A stretch of 64,000 bases of DNA from Palsa-504 sp963795795 (GCA_963795795.1 CAWCJS010000008.1:124001-188000), one strand, 5' to 3'. Positions 1 to 9,438 are shown, counted from the first letter of the stretch. The notes: generated by a model from the sequence alone, not told the origin. Translations and numbers: made by a program.

Positions 1-1
1 C

Positions 2-529
2 ACGCCGGATCTGACCACGATGGCCAAGGGGCTGGGCGGCGGCTTCCCCGTGGCGGCCATCGGCGGGTCGGCCGAGGCGATGTCGATGATCGCGGAGGGC
101 CGCTACTCGCACTCGGGCACCTACAACGCCAATGTCGTGGCGTGCGCCGCGGTTAGCGCGACTATGGACGTGCTGGCCGAGCCCGGCCTGTTCGAGCGGC
201 AGCGCGCGCTGGGCGAGACGCTGATGAGCGGGCTGCGCACGCTGGCCGGCGAGGCGGGCCTGCCGGTCATCGTCGAGGGGCTTGGCACGGTGTTCCAGGT
301 CTGGTTCAGCGAGCGGCCGATCAGGAACTGGCGGGACGCGGAGCGGTACGCCGACGAGGAGCTGTTCACCCGGTGGTGGCAAGAGATGCTGCTCCGGGGG
401 GTGCTGTTCCACCCGAGCCAGTACGAGAACCTGTTCGTCTCGCTCGTGCACACCGCCGAGGACGTCAGCCAGACGCTCGGCGCCGCGGAGGAGGCCTTCG
501 CCGCCATCGCGCGCCGCCCTCGGGCGTAG
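2..529 (+). CDS. Class III aminotransferase, C-terminal part (5' end outside window)
   Basis: The reading frame is open from base 2 and ends at a TAG at 527-529. The first residues read TPDLTTMAKGLGGGFP, the fold-type I PLP site in which the lysine of MAKG forms the Schiff base with pyridoxal phosphate. The following AAIGG and the Y-S-H-S-G-T-Y stretch are typical of glutamate-1-semialdehyde aminomutase-like enzymes. About 175 C-terminal residues are present, so roughly 60% of the gene is missing upstream. Class III enzymes move an amino group between a substrate and a keto acid; the substrate here cannot be read from the sequence. An APC permease and a sugar kinase follow in the same direction, so it probably belongs to a catabolic operon. 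Confidence 0.9.
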   Translation, partial: TPDLTTMAKGLGGGFPVAAIGGSAEAMSMIAEGRYSHSGTYNANVVACAAVSATMDVLAEPGLFERQRALGETLMSGLRTLAGEAGLPVIVEGLGTVFQVWFSERPIRNWRDAERYADEELFTRWWQEMLLRGVLFHPSQYENLFVSLVHTAEDVSQTLGAAEEAFAAIARRPRA

Positions 530-575
530 GAGAGCTCGATGTAAGGGCTGTGATTCCCGTGGCTAATTCCGGATA

Positions 576-2042
576 ATGTGCGCCATGTCATCGCAAGCCA
601 GCAGTGGTCCGGGCGGCCTTCGAGCGGGCGCCCTGCGCATCGGCGACGTCGTCATCATGGCCATGGCCAGCTCCGGGCCCACGCAGAGCATCGCGGTCAC
701 GCTGGCGGTCCTGCTCGCCACGGTCAACTACGCCACCTTCCTGCCCATCGCGATCTGCTTCATCCCGATGCTCGGGATCGCGATCGGCTACCAGCGGCTC
801 AACGCGTGGCAGCCCAGCGCGGGCGCGACGTACTCCTGGGTCGGGCGCGCGCTCAACCCGCACGCCGGGTTCTTCGCCGGGTGGATCATGCTGATGTACT
901 ACTCGGTCGGCACGACCAGCCTGACCGTCCCGCTCGGGACCTACATGCTGAGTTTCTTCAGCACCTCGGCGGCCAACAACACGCACTACGTCGCCGCGGT
1001 CGGCACGGCGTTCGACCTGGTGGTCCTGGTCGTCGCGGCCCTCGGGATCAAGCTGTCGGCCCGATTCAGCTGGGGCTGGGCCATCTTCGAGTACGGCCTG
1101 CTGGTCGGGTTCTCCATCGCCGCCATCGTCGGCATCTACGGCCACAGCCTGCACCACACCGTGCACATCAGCGGCTCGTGGTTTACCATCGGCGGCGCGG
1201 GCGGGTTCAGCGCGCTGGTTTCCGGCCTGCTGCTGGCCATCTTCCTGTACTCCGGCTGGGATACCGCCGCCTACGTCAGCGAGGAGGCCAAGGGCAAGCA
1301 GGCCGGTCCGGCCGGGGTAACCAGCGTGGCCGTGCTGTTCGTCATCTACGCGGGCGTCATCTTCTGCCTGCAGGGCGTCGCGCCCAACAGCGACATGCAG
1401 AACAACGCGGCCAACATCCTGGCCTACGTCGGCAACCTGATCGGCGGGAGCTTCTGGAAGCAGGTCATGATCGTCGCGGTGCTCGGCGGCACGCTCGCCT
1501 CGCTCCTGGCCGCCATCGTGAGCGCGGGGCGGATCTCCTTCGCGATGGGCCGCGACCGCACGTTCCCGCGCTGGTTCGGGGCGGTCAACCCCCGGTACAG
1601 CACCCCGTGGAACGCCACGATCCTGTTCGGCCTGCTGAACGTCGTGTTCCTCTGGGCCGCGACGCTGATCGGCTCGATCGGCAAGGCCCTGGCCGACATC
1701 ACCAGCACGCTCGGCCTGATGGCGGCGATGTTCTACCTGCTCACCTCCGGCACGGCGGTCTGGTACTACCGGCGGGTGATCATGCGCACGCGGTCCGACT
1801 TCTTCCTCGGCGGGGTCCTGCCGGCCCTAGGCGCGGCGTTCATGGCCTTCGTGATCATCTACACGCTGGCCAAGGGCCTGCTCAACGGGATCGAGATCGC
1901 CTTCGGCTTCGGGCTCGCCGCAATCGGCCTGGTGCTTTCCTTTGTCTCCCAGTACACCGGGAAGTCGACGTTCTTCTCCGACCCGACAACCAGCCACGGC
2001 GACGTGGTCGAGGAGGAACTCACCAAGCCCCAGGCCTCATGA
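576..2042 (+). CDS. APC superfamily amino acid/amine permease
   Basis: A protein of 488 residues with about 12 hydrophobic segments and the APC-family start (helix 1 region MAMASSGPTQSIAV, then the Y-S-W-V-G motif after helix 2). It should import an amino acid, amine or related compound by cation or substrate antiport across the cytoplasmic membrane. Two in-frame ATGs (576 and 585) are possible starts and neither has a clear Shine-Dalgarno sequence; the longer is given. It lies 46 bp after the aminotransferase, and its TGA overlaps the ATG of the downstream kinase as ATGA, so translation of the two is probably coupled. Substrate unknown, presumably shared with its neighbours. Confidence 0.9.
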   Translation: MCAMSSQASSGPGGLRAGALRIGDVVIMAMASSGPTQSIAVTLAVLLATVNYATFLPIAICFIPMLGIAIGYQRLNAWQPSAGATYSWVGRALNPHAGFFAGWIMLMYYSVGTTSLTVPLGTYMLSFFSTSAANNTHYVAAVGTAFDLVVLVVAALGIKLSARFSWGWAIFEYGLLVGFSIAAIVGIYGHSLHHTVHISGSWFTIGGAGGFSALVSGLLLAIFLYSGWDTAAYVSEEAKGKQAGPAGVTSVAVLFVIYAGVIFCLQGVAPNSDMQNNAANILAYVGNLIGGSFWKQVMIVAVLGGTLASLLAAIVSAGRISFAMGRDRTFPRWFGAVNPRYSTPWNATILFGLLNVVFLWAATLIGSIGKALADITSTLGLMAAMFYLLTSGTAVWYYRRVIMRTRSDFFLGGVLPALGAAFMAFVIIYTLAKGLLNGIEIAFGFGLAAIGLVLSFVSQYTGKSTFFSDPTTSHGDVVEEELTKPQAS

Positions 2043-3631
2043 TCCCAGGCGAGGATGGCCGGAACGCCGTCTACCTCGGGCTCGATCTCGGAACCTCTGG
2101 GCTCAAGGCGGTGGCCCTCGACGCGTCGGGCACGATCCTGGCCGGGGGCAGCGCGGCCTACCCCACGCACCGGCCGGACTCCGGGGCGTACGAGCAGGAC
2201 ACCGCCGACTGGCTGCGCGCGGCGGAACGGGCGCTGGCGCAGGTCGCCGGGGTAGTCCCGCCCGGGACCTGGCGGGCCATCGGCCTGACCGGCATGATTC
2301 CCACGCTGGTCACGCTCGGCCCGGACGGCCGGCCGACCGGGCCCGCCGTCACCTGGCAGGACAGCCGGGCCGACGACCTGGGCGATGAGTTCCGCGAGCG
2401 GTGCGGGGCGGCCCGGCTGTACCGGCGGACCGGCCAGTGGGTCGACGGCCGGTATTTGCTGCCGATGTTCGGCAGGATCGCCCGGGACGATCCGGCCCGC
2501 GCGGCCGCTACCGCGACCATCGCCTCGGCCAAGGACTACCTGTTCGCCTGGCTGACCGGCGAGGTGGCCACCGACCCGAGCACCGCGTCCGGGTACGGCT
2601 GCTACGACCTGGAGGCGGGCCGCTGGGACGCGGCGCTGCTGGCCGTGGCGGGCCTGGCCGTGGCCGGTTTGGCGGGTGGAGGGTCGGGGCTCCCGGCCGA
2701 CGGGGGGCCAGCGCTCCCGGCCGACGGGGGGCCACGGCTCCCGGCCGGCGGAGGGCCGGGGCTCCCGACCGTGCTGCCTTCGGCCACCTGGCGCATGCTG
2801 CGGCCGGGCGCGGCGGCCCGGCTGGGCTGCGCCCCGGTTCCCGTCGTCCTGGGCGCGGCCGACTCTGTGCTCGGGGCGCTCGGGCTGGGCGTCCGCGCGC
2901 CGGGCCAGGTGGCCTACCTGGCCGGGACGAGCACCGTCATCCTCGGCGTGACCGACCGGCTGGTCCTCGACCCGGCCCACCGGTTCCTGGTCACGCCGCT
3001 GGCCGAACCAGGCTGGTGGGGCCTCGAGATGGACCTGCTGGCCACCGGCAGCGCGATCACCTGGCTGGCCGACCTGCTCGGGGACGGGCTGACCGCGGCC
3101 GGACTGGTCGAGCTCGCGGCCGGGGTCGATCCGTCCCGGGCGCCGGTCTTGCTCCCCTACCTCAGCCCGGGGGAACAGGGCGCGCTGTGGGACCCACTGC
3201 TGCGCGGGGCCGCCGCCGGGCTGGACCTCGGCCACGGCCGGGAGCACCTGGCCCGCGGGCTGGTCAACGGCATCGTCCTGGAGAGCCGGCGCTGCCTGGC
3301 CGTGCTCGACGAGATCGGCGGTTTCGGGCGGGCCGTCGAGGCGGCAGGAGGCAGCGCCGCCCACCCGTCCTTCCGCGGCGACCTGGCCGACGCCACCCGC
3401 CGGACGGTATCGAGGCCGCGCGACGGCGACACCCACTATTCCGCGCGCGGCGCGGCGCTCATTGCGGCGCTCGCCGTGACGGGCGACTGGCCGGACGGGG
3501 CGTTCCCGTCCGGAGGCGCGGCCGCCGAGCCCGATGAAGCCCGGGCCCGGCGGTGGGACGATCTGTGGGCCGCCCACGAGTCCGCCCGTGGTCGGCTTCA
3601 CCCTCTGGCCGGCACGCCCGGAGCACGCTAG
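2039..3631 (+). CDS. FGGY-family carbohydrate kinase (xylulokinase-like)
   Basis: A protein of 530 residues. Near the N-terminus is GLDLGTSGLKAV, the first phosphate-binding loop of FGGY kinases; T-W-Q-D-S-R-A follows near residue 105 and the C-terminal ATPase half carries LAGTSTVILG. These enzymes phosphorylate sugars or polyols with ATP in the cytoplasm. The start ATG overlaps the stop of the permease by four bases. A Gly/Pro-rich insert encoded by three 24-bp repeats lies near residues 218-245 between the two lobes and is not expected in the family. The C-terminal half has D-T-H-Y-S-A-R-G-A-A-L-I-A-A, a normal closing motif. The substrate (pentulose, polyol or similar) is not determined. 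Confidence 0.88.
   Translation: MIPGEDGRNAVYLGLDLGTSGLKAVALDASGTILAGGSAAYPTHRPDSGAYEQDTADWLRAAERALAQVAGVVPPGTWRAIGLTGMIPTLVTLGPDGRPTGPAVTWQDSRADDLGDEFRERCGAARLYRRTGQWVDGRYLLPMFGRIARDDPARAAATATIASAKDYLFAWLTGEVATDPSTASGYGCYDLEAGRWDAALLAVAGLAVAGLAGGGSGLPADGGPALPADGGPRLPAGGGPGLPTVLPSATWRMLRPGAAARLGCAPVPVVLGAADSVLGALGLGVRAPGQVAYLAGTSTVILGVTDRLVLDPAHRFLVTPLAEPGWWGLEMDLLATGSAITWLADLLGDGLTAAGLVELAAGVDPSRAPVLLPYLSPGEQGALWDPLLRGAAAGLDLGHGREHLARGLVNGIVLESRRCLAVLDEIGGFGRAVEAAGGSAAHPSFRGDLADATRRTVSRPRDGDTHYSARGAALIAALAVTGDWPDGAFPSGGAAAEPDEARARRWDDLWAAHESARGRLHPLAGTPGAR
2689..2770 (+). repeat. 24-bp tandem repeat inside the FGGY kinase gene
   Basis: Three and a half copies of a 24-bp unit beginning GCTCCCGGCCGACGGG lie at 2689-2712, 2713-2736, 2737-2760 and 2761-2770. 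Each encodes eight residues of the form LPADGGPA. The first two copies are nearly identical and the third has drifted. The period is a multiple of three, so copy-number change keeps the frame. Confidence 0.85.
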
Positions 3632-3695
3632 CCAGGCCTCCCGTAAAGACGGTGGAGGGGCCCTCGGCCGACTGCCTGGAGGTCTTCCGTAAGAC

Positions 3696-3728
3696 GAAGG
3701 AGGGACCCCCGGTGGGGGCCCCTCCTTC
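3696..3728. terminator. Hairpin terminator between convergent genes
   Basis: An inverted repeat has 15-bp arms (3696-3710 and 3714-3728) with one mismatch and a 3-base loop. It lies between the stop of the FGGY kinase and the stop of the secreted-protein gene on the other strand, so it can end transcription from both sides. There is no long T tract, as is common in actinomycetes. A weaker copy of the left part (GTAAAGACGGTGGAGGGG) lies upstream near 3643. Confidence 0.7.
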
Positions 3729-3752
3729 TAGGAGCTGACTTAGGTCAGGCTC

Positions 3753-4858
3753 TTATTGGCCCGACTCCCAGGTGTAGGACGAGCCACCCCACCCCACGGC
3801 AGAACTCCCGCCGCGGAGCTGGCCGCCCTTGCCGGCCGGGTTGACGATCAGGCCGGTGGCCAGGTTGACCAGCGTGCCGTCCGACTGCTGGAGGAACTGC
3901 TGGAACGGACCGCTGTTGCAGTTCGTCAGGATCAGGCCGTCGCGTAGCGGGTCAGACCCCCAGCCGCCGCCGGGATCGGACACGCAGAGCCCGGAGCCCG
4001 AGCCGGTGGGCGCGTACTCGAACTGGACGTAACCCGAGTGGCTGCCGCTGTTCATCAGGAAGTGCGTCGCCGGGTCGGACGAGCTGGTGTTCCAGCCGAC
4101 GATGATCGCCCCGGCGTAGTCGTGCTGCCGGTACGAGTCGAACCCGTAGCCGAACTTGTTGACCTCGTCGCCGACGGTGCCGTTGTTGGTGGTGACGGTG
4201 TTCGCCTGGACCGTGAGGCTGAACGTGCCGTTCAGCACGGCGCCATCGGAGTCGGTCGCGGTCACCTCGACGCCGCTGTAGGTGCCGGGAGCGGCGGTTC
4301 CGTTGACGTAGGTCAGGGTGGGATTCCCCGAGGTCAGCCCGGTCGGCAGCTGCGACTCGGCGAAGTTGATGGTGTCGTTGGTGGCCGTGCTATTGGCGCT
4401 GAACGTCACGGTGCCTGATACGTTCGTGTCGGCTAGCAAGGACAGAGCCACCGTGATGACCGTGCCGCCGTCTGGATGGTGTTGGCCCCGAGCGTGACCG
4501 GGATCACGAGCGCCTCGGCGTTACCCGCGCTGTCCGTGGCATCGGCAACAAGCGTGATGGCGGCCGGTGCGTCGTGCCCGTATAGCTGATCGTGTTCCCG
4601 GTCAGGGACACGCCGGTCGGCGGTGTGCCGTGGAGCGTCCAGGTCACGTCCGTCGGGGTCAGCGAGAATGACATGCGTGCCGTTCGTGGCCGCGGGGGTC
4701 CTGCCGCCGAACGTCTCATCCGTTACCGCGGTGGCCGATAGCGCCGTGTCCTGGTACGTCTGGGCATGCGCGGGGAGTGCTAGCGCGCCTGCCGCGAGGG
4801 CACCTCCGAGCAGCACGGGAACTGCTATCCCGAGTACTCCCTTGGGTTTGAAGTGCAT
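3753..4858 (-). pseudogene. Secreted Ig/cadherin-like repeat protein, frameshifted
   Basis: A gene on the minus strand that can be followed only by changing frame three times. It starts at ATG 4858, after a GGGGTGAA ribosome site, with a clear Sec signal peptide ending in A-L-P-A-H-A. The frame moves near 4670 to a putative Ig-type domain (S-L-T-P-T-D-V-T-W-T-L and G-N-T-I-S-Y-T-G-T). It returns near 4560 for T-L-V-A-D-A-T-D-S-A-G-N, then shifts again near 4450 into the last 230 residues. Those contain a second putative beta-sandwich repeat and an extracellular Trp/Gly-rich C-terminal domain. The restored product would be about 365 residues, exported and of unknown function. Either a real decayed gene or several assembly indels. 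Confidence 0.7.
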
Positions 4859-5210
4859 GGCTTCACCCCGTTCCATGTTCGTTTTGTTATGGACATTTAC
4901 CAGACCAATCCGGCAGGAAGCGCCACCGAATAAAGGCGTGGTGATGCCTTTGCCCGGCAGCCCCGCCAGCCGGATGGTCGTTCCTCACCCTAGCTTCTGC
5001 ACCCTCCTCTTCCCCGGTATTCACGGGGTAATCCGGCGGCTAAATTTAAAGTCCGGCCCGGATTTCCATACGTACCGTTTTCGCTCGGTTACTGACCGCC
5101 GAAAAATTGCGCCTGCCGCGAACTGGCGCAGCCTCATGGTGGGTCTCCGCGTCTGCAGGAGTCGCGGACCGGCGTTGACTTCCCGAGCGACCTGGGCGAG
5201 ACTACGAGAT
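4859..5210. other. Intergenic region between divergent secreted-protein genes
   Basis: About 350 bp without a convincing gene. It separates two divergent genes for exported proteins, so both promoters must lie here. The segment around 5038-5110 is clearly AT-richer than its surroundings (for example AAATTTAAAGT near 5043 and GAAAAATTG near 5102). No operator or RNA structure is recognised. Confidence 0.5.
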
Positions 5211-6401
5211 ATGCAACCTAGTTGCGCATCGCTGACCCGAGTTGGCTTCGCCGCGCTGGTGTGCTTGCTGGCCGCGGCCTGCGGGTCGGGCGCGGGGTCC
5301 GCACCGCCAGCGTCGACACCCCGAGCGTCGACGCCGACGGCACCGGCTACCGGCGGGCAGGCCAGCCAGGCCAGCGCGGCTCGGACCGTGTGGCTGTGCT
5401 CTCCTGGGCAAGCCGACGACCCGTGCACGTCCAGCCTCCGGGCGACCGTCGTCCCCGCTCACGGAGCCACGACCGTCCAGGATGCCCAGGCCAGCGCCGG
5501 TTCGGCCTTCGACTGCTTCTATGTCTACCCGACGGTGAGTACCGAAACTTCGGACAACGCTGACCTGCGGGTGCAGTCGGCCGAGGTCAACGCGGCCATC
5601 GCCCAGGCGGCCCGGTTCTCCCAGGTCTGCCGGGTCTGGGCGCCCATGTACCGGCAGGTGACTCTGGCCGCCCTGGTTAAGGGGGTCGGCACGGATCCCC
5701 AGGCGGTGGCGGTCGCCTACGACAGCCTCCTGTCGGCGTGGCGGGACTACCTCGCCCACGACAACCACGGCCGGCCGGTCATCTTCATCGGCCACTCGCA
5801 GGGCGCGGCCATGCTGATCCGGCTCCTGGCCAGCCAGGTCGACCCCGATCCGGCGCTGCGCGCCAGGACCGTGGTGGCCATCCTGGCCGGCGGCAACGTC
5901 GCCGTGCCCATCGGTAAGACGGTCGGCGCCACCTTCCGGCATCTACCGCTCTGCACCGCGAGCGCGGAGGCCGGGTGCGTGATCGCCTACTCCAGCTTCC
6001 CCGGCCAGCCGCCCCAGGACTCGCTGTTCGGCCGGCCGGGCCAGGGCGTGAGCCTGCAATCGGGGCAAACCGCGACCGGGGGCGTGCAGGTCGCGTGCGT
6101 CAACCCGGCGGCGATCGCCGGCGGTCTGGGGGTCACGGCCGATCTGGTCCCCTACTTCCCGGCGAGCCCGCCGGTCACCACCCCGTGGGTCACCTACCCG
6201 GACCTCTACTCGGCCGCCTGCCGCAGCGCCGGCGGGGCCACCTGGCTGCAGGTCAGCGACCTCACCGTCGCCGGGCGGCCCGTGGTGTCCGAGTTGCTCG
6301 GCGCCGCGTGGGGTTACCACGTCGATGACATCAACCTGACCCTGGGCAACCTGGTCGGCGACGTGGCCGCCGAGGAGGCCGCGTACACCAGCCAGCACTG
6401 A
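5211..6401 (+). CDS. DUF3089 alpha/beta-hydrolase lipoprotein
   Basis: A protein of 396 residues. The start ATG at 5211 gives a lipoprotein signal peptide ending L-L-A-A-A-C, so Cys is lipidated and the protein sits on the outer face of the membrane. A low-complexity Ala/Pro/Thr linker follows. The hydrolase domain has D-C-F-Y-V-Y-P-T, then the nucleophile elbow GHSQG with Ser near residue 196, and H-V-D-D-I-N near the C-terminus that may supply the catalytic His and Asp. This is the DUF3089 layout, an esterase/lipase-like family common in actinomycetes with undefined substrates. The in-frame ORF extends upstream to 4623, but that part is shadow of the opposite gene. Confidence 0.82.
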   Translation: MQPSCASLTRVGFAALVCLLAAACGSGAGSAPPASTPRASTPTAPATGGQASQASAARTVWLCSPGQADDPCTSSLRATVVPAHGATTVQDAQASAGSAFDCFYVYPTVSTETSDNADLRVQSAEVNAAIAQAARFSQVCRVWAPMYRQVTLAALVKGVGTDPQAVAVAYDSLLSAWRDYLAHDNHGRPVIFIGHSQGAAMLIRLLASQVDPDPALRARTVVAILAGGNVAVPIGKTVGATFRHLPLCTASAEAGCVIAYSSFPGQPPQDSLFGRPGQGVSLQSGQTATGGVQVACVNPAAIAGGLGVTADLVPYFPASPPVTTPWVTYPDLYSAACRSAGGATWLQVSDLTVAGRPVVSELLGAAWGYHVDDINLTLGNLVGDVAAEEAAYTSQH

Positions 6402-6457
6402 GGCCGGCCGCCCCGGCCTGGGTCGCCGGGCGCCCGGGTCAGATTGACTGGGCGCCC
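6401..6457. terminator. Two GC-rich hairpins between convergent genes
   Basis: AGGCCGG (6401-6407) pairs with CCGGCCT (6413-6419). Immediately after, GGGCGCCC occurs at 6428-6435 and again at 6450-6457 around a loop, so the segment can fold into a second strong stem. It lies between the stop of the DUF3089 gene and the stop of the membrane-protein gene on the minus strand. This fits a bidirectional terminator without a U tract. Confidence 0.5.
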
Positions 6458-6473
6458 GCGAAGCGGGGCTGGT

Positions 6474-7672
6474 TCAGTCAGGTGGGCTGATCCACACGGA
6501 TATGCGTGCGGGTTCCAGGGCCTGTTCTACGACGCTGGCCAGGTCGTCTCGGACCGAGTCCAGGTCGACGCGTCTTTGAGCCGCGCGGCGAAGGTCGCCA
6601 CGGTCGCTTCCGCGTCGTAGCGGGCTCGGTTGAACCGGCGGTCGACGGCGCGCTGGACCCGGCGGCGGAGCGGGTTGAACAGCGCGGCGGCCGCCAGGGT
6701 GGCGGCGGCGACCGCCACCGTGCCGTGGATCCGGAACACCTGGGTGGCCAGGAGCACCAGGCCTGCGTAGAGGCCGACCAGCAGCCCGGTGACCAGCGCA
6801 TAGGACAGCGTGCGGGAGATGATCCGGTCGATGTCGTACAGGTGATATTTCAAGATGCCCACGCCCATGCTGACCGGCAGCGCGGTCAGGGCCAGGGCGG
6901 GGATACCGGCCGCCTCGACCCGGGCCGGACCGAGGGCGATCAACACCAGGCCGGCCAGGGCCAGGGCCGTCCCGCCCATCAGCCACTTGAGCTGCTGGCG
7001 GTGCTCGCCGTCGGATCGCCGCCAGCTGCGGATCTGGCGGGCGGCGAACGCGGGCCAGAAGGCCAGGGCCAAGATCCACCCGCCTCCCGCGACGGCCGCC
7101 AGGGCCGCCAGGACACCCGTGGGGCTGCCCGGCCCGGAATACGCCCCATTCGGGTCGACCTGGATGTGCTGCCCGGCGAGGGTGCCGACCTCGTTGGCCA
7201 CGATGCCCGCCATGAGCACCACGACAACGAGCAGGTAGCACCGCAGCAGCCATGCCCACCGCCGGGTCAGCCGCCCATCCGGGAACAGCAGGATGACCAC
7301 CGGGAAGAGAAAGAACAGTAGCCTCCCCGAGGTGCCCTGAAGGAACACCGCGGTCTCGCCCAGCGCCAGCCGGCCGTGATGCATGCGGTAGTCGAGCACC
7401 GCATACAGGCCACTGTCGAACACGGTGATGACCACGATCCCCAGGCTCAGGAGGAGCCAGCCCTCCGGGTTGCGGGGCTGCCGCCGGGCCACCAGCACCC
7501 CCAGCAGGACGCAGGCCAATGCGAGGGCCGGGGCGGCCCCCTCCTTAGAGGCCCGCAGGTCGCGCGTCAGGTAGGTCAGGAGCACCCAGGCGGCTATCAG
7601 CGCAAGACCGAACGCGCCGAGGACTGCAGCCGTCACTGAAGGCAGCCGGAAGCGGCTCCTGGCGACCTCCAT
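6474..7672 (-). CDS. Multi-TM sensor-like membrane protein, one-base frameshift near its end
   Basis: A putative integral membrane protein with about eight hydrophobic helices, then the conserved Y-D-I-D-R-I-I-S-R-T-L-S-Y segment and R-R-R-V-Q-R-A-V-D-R-R-F-N-R-A-R-Y-D. This is the N-terminal layout of some actinobacterial histidine kinases that lack a kinase domain. The long frame drifts into nonsense after R-L-K-D-A near 6571. A one-base change there (GCGTCGAC instead of GCGGTCGAC) restores the usual ending V-D-L-D-S-V-R-D-D-L-A-S-V-V and stops at 6474. The start is uncertain: ATG 7672 places the first helix close behind it, ATG 7747 is an alternative, and neither has a good ribosome site. 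Function unknown. Confidence 0.65.
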
Positions 7673-7889
7673 GGTCCCAGGTGCCGGCCCGCCCGATGGC
7701 TGCCCCCCGGTCACGGGACACACGCTACGCCCGGACCGTTCCGGCATCGTTACGGCTCGGGACCGTCGGCTGGGCGAGAGCCGCCTGCAGCCTAGGAATC
7801 GAAGGTCGGGCCGTACCAGGGGACGCCGAGCGCCTCGCACGCCCGGGCTACGGTGGCGCGGGCCCGGCGCGGATTGGATGAGGCCCGGT

Positions 7890-8792
7890 TCAGATCAGGA
7901 GCGTGCGGCGGGCCGAGATGGCGGCCAGCTTGTCCGGGTTGGTGATGAGGTGGATCGCGGTGACCTGGCCGCCGGAGATCTCCCAGGTCATCGCCGCGAA
8001 GGCCTGGTCCCCTGCGATGATCAGCAGGCCGGGACTGCCGTTGATCTGGGCCAGCTCGGACCGCCCTCCGGGGGCGAACAGGCCCGCCTGCCGGCGGGTG
8101 ACCAGGCCGAGGAGCAGCCGGGCCACCTTGGCCGCCCCGGTGACCGGGCGGCGGGCCGCCCGGGCCCGGCCGCCGCCGTCGCTGGTCAGCGTGACTTCGG
8201 GGGCGAGCACCGCCATGAGCTGGTCGAGGTCGCCGCCCCCGGCGGCGTCCAGGAAGCGCCGCGTGACCTCGCGCTGCTGGCCCCGGTCCACCGCGAACCG
8301 GGGCCGCCGGGCCTGGACGTGCTCGCGGGCCCGGTGCGCGAGCTGGCGCACCGAGGCGTCGGTGCGGTCGAGGGCCGCGCCGATCTCGGCGTGGCTGAGG
8401 CCGAACACCTCCCGGAGCACGAAGACGGCCCGTTCCTCCGGGGTCAGCGACTCCAGGACCACCAGCATCGCCAGAGATACGGATTCAGCCACCACGGCTC
8501 GTTCGGCATAATCGGGATTTTCCCTGGTGAGCAGCGGTTCAGGGAGCCACGGCCCCAGGTAGGCCTCACGCCGGGCCCGGACCGAGCGGAGCCGGTTGAG
8601 CGCGGTGTTGGTGATGATCTTGGTCAGGTAGGCGCGGGGCTGGGCCACGCCGCGGCGCGGCGCCGCCGACCAGCGCAGCCAGGCGTCCTGGACGGCGTCC
8701 TCGGCGTCCGCGACCGTGCCGAGCATGCGGTAGGCCACCGCGAACATCAGGTCCCGGTGGGCCTCGAACGTCTCGGCGTCAGGTTCGGGCAT
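7890..8792 (-). CDS. ECF41-family RNA polymerase sigma factor (SigJ-like)
   Basis: A protein of 300 residues. Residues about 8-75 form sigma region 2 (A-Y-R-M-L-G-T-V-A-D-A-E-D-A-V-Q-D). Residues 110-165 form region 4 with the helix-turn-helix G-L-S-H-A-E-I-G. A SnoaL-like C-terminal domain of about 120 residues follows, ending in N-P-D-K-L, the ECF41 signature. In this family the extension replaces an anti-sigma factor and tunes activity from within. The gene overlaps the upstream carboxymuconolactone decarboxylase gene by 14 bp. ECF41 factors are regularly paired with such COE-type enzymes, and a matching promoter lies upstream of that gene, so the pair is probably autoregulated. Confidence 0.93.
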   Translation of the reverse strand: MPEPDAETFEAHRDLMFAVAYRMLGTVADAEDAVQDAWLRWSAAPRRGVAQPRAYLTKIITNTALNRLRSVRARREAYLGPWLPEPLLTRENPDYAERAVVAESVSLAMLVVLESLTPEERAVFVLREVFGLSHAEIGAALDRTDASVRQLAHRAREHVQARRPRFAVDRGQQREVTRRFLDAAGGGDLDQLMAVLAPEVTLTSDGGGRARAARRPVTGAAKVARLLLGLVTRRQAGLFAPGGRSELAQINGSPGLLIIAGDQAFAAMTWEISGGQVTAIHLITNPDKLAAISARRTLLI

Positions 8793-9336
8793 CCAGCTCG
8801 CACCGGGCCTTGAAGCCTTGCGCGGTTAGCCCGAACGCCGCGTTCATGCGTGACCGTAGGTTCTCCACCGCCACCATCGCGGTGAGCTCGACGAGCTGGG
8901 CTTCGGTGAGGTGCTCGCGCAGCCTGGCGACCATCTCGTCGGTGACGGCCGGCGGGGTTTCCGTCATCGCCTCGGCGTACTCCAGCACGAGCCGCTCGAG
9001 GCCGTCGTAGACCTCGGCATCCCGCCAGGCGGGGATGGCGCGGATCTTCTCCACCGGGACGTGGTGGGCCACGGTGGCCTCCCAGTAGCCGAAGTCCATG
9101 CACCACGCGCAGCCGATCTTCGTCGCGGCCGCCATCACCGCCAGGTCCTTCAGTTTCCGGTCCACGCTGCGCCACCGCTGGACCTGGTACTCGAACAGCA
9201 GGTACGAGCGGCTCACCGGCTGGTTGTGGGCGACGGCGGCCGCCGGGTCGGGCATCGTGCCGTACCAGCGGCGGGCGAACCGCCCGGCGATCCGGTAGGC
9301 CAGCGTCTGCGGCGGGTTCAGGGAGATGCGCGCCAT
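8779..9336 (-). CDS. Carboxymuconolactone decarboxylase (AhpD-like) partner of ECF41 sigma
   Basis: A protein of 185 residues. The C-A-W-C motif followed by MDFG and an E-A-T-V-A-H-H segment gives the redox-active CxxC and the nearby His of the AhpD/CMD fold. Members act as peroxidases or thiol oxidoreductases; the true substrate here is unknown. It is the first gene of a two-gene unit and its last 14 bp overlap the sigma gene. A TGTCACA-N16-TGTC element lies 57 bp upstream. The arrangement (CMD then ECF41 sigma) is the standard ECF41 context. Confidence 0.9.
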   Translation of the reverse strand: MARISLNPPQTLAYRIAGRFARRWYGTMPDPAAAVAHNQPVSRSYLLFEYQVQRWRSVDRKLKDLAVMAAATKIGCAWCMDFGYWEATVAHHVPVEKIRAIPAWRDAEVYDGLERLVLEYAEAMTETPPAVTDEMVARLREHLTEAQLVELTAMVAVENLRSRMNAAFGLTAQGFKARCELDART

Positions 9337-9392
9337 GACCTTTTCCTTCCCACGGCCCTTCCCACGCAGGGGTGGCCTGTGCCGTCAGTACA

Positions 9393-9419
9393 GACACCGC
9401 GGGCGGCCCGGGTGTGACA
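9393..9419 (-). promoter_or_regulatory. ECF41-type promoter
   Basis: On the minus strand TGTCACA (9419-9413) is followed by 16 bases and TGTC (9396-9393). The published ECF41 target promoter is TGTCACA-N16-CGTC, so only one base differs. The element lies 57 bp before the start of the CMD gene, whose downstream neighbour encodes the ECF41 sigma factor. Autoregulation of the pair is inferred from this. Confidence 0.75.
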
Positions 9420-9438
9420 GCCTGCCTTTCCCTGGCCG

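Noticed and set aside
1859..3601. Minus-strand frame of 580 residues opposite the FGGY kinase
   Set aside because: It lies antisense to conserved kinase motifs and has no recognisable domain or start signal.
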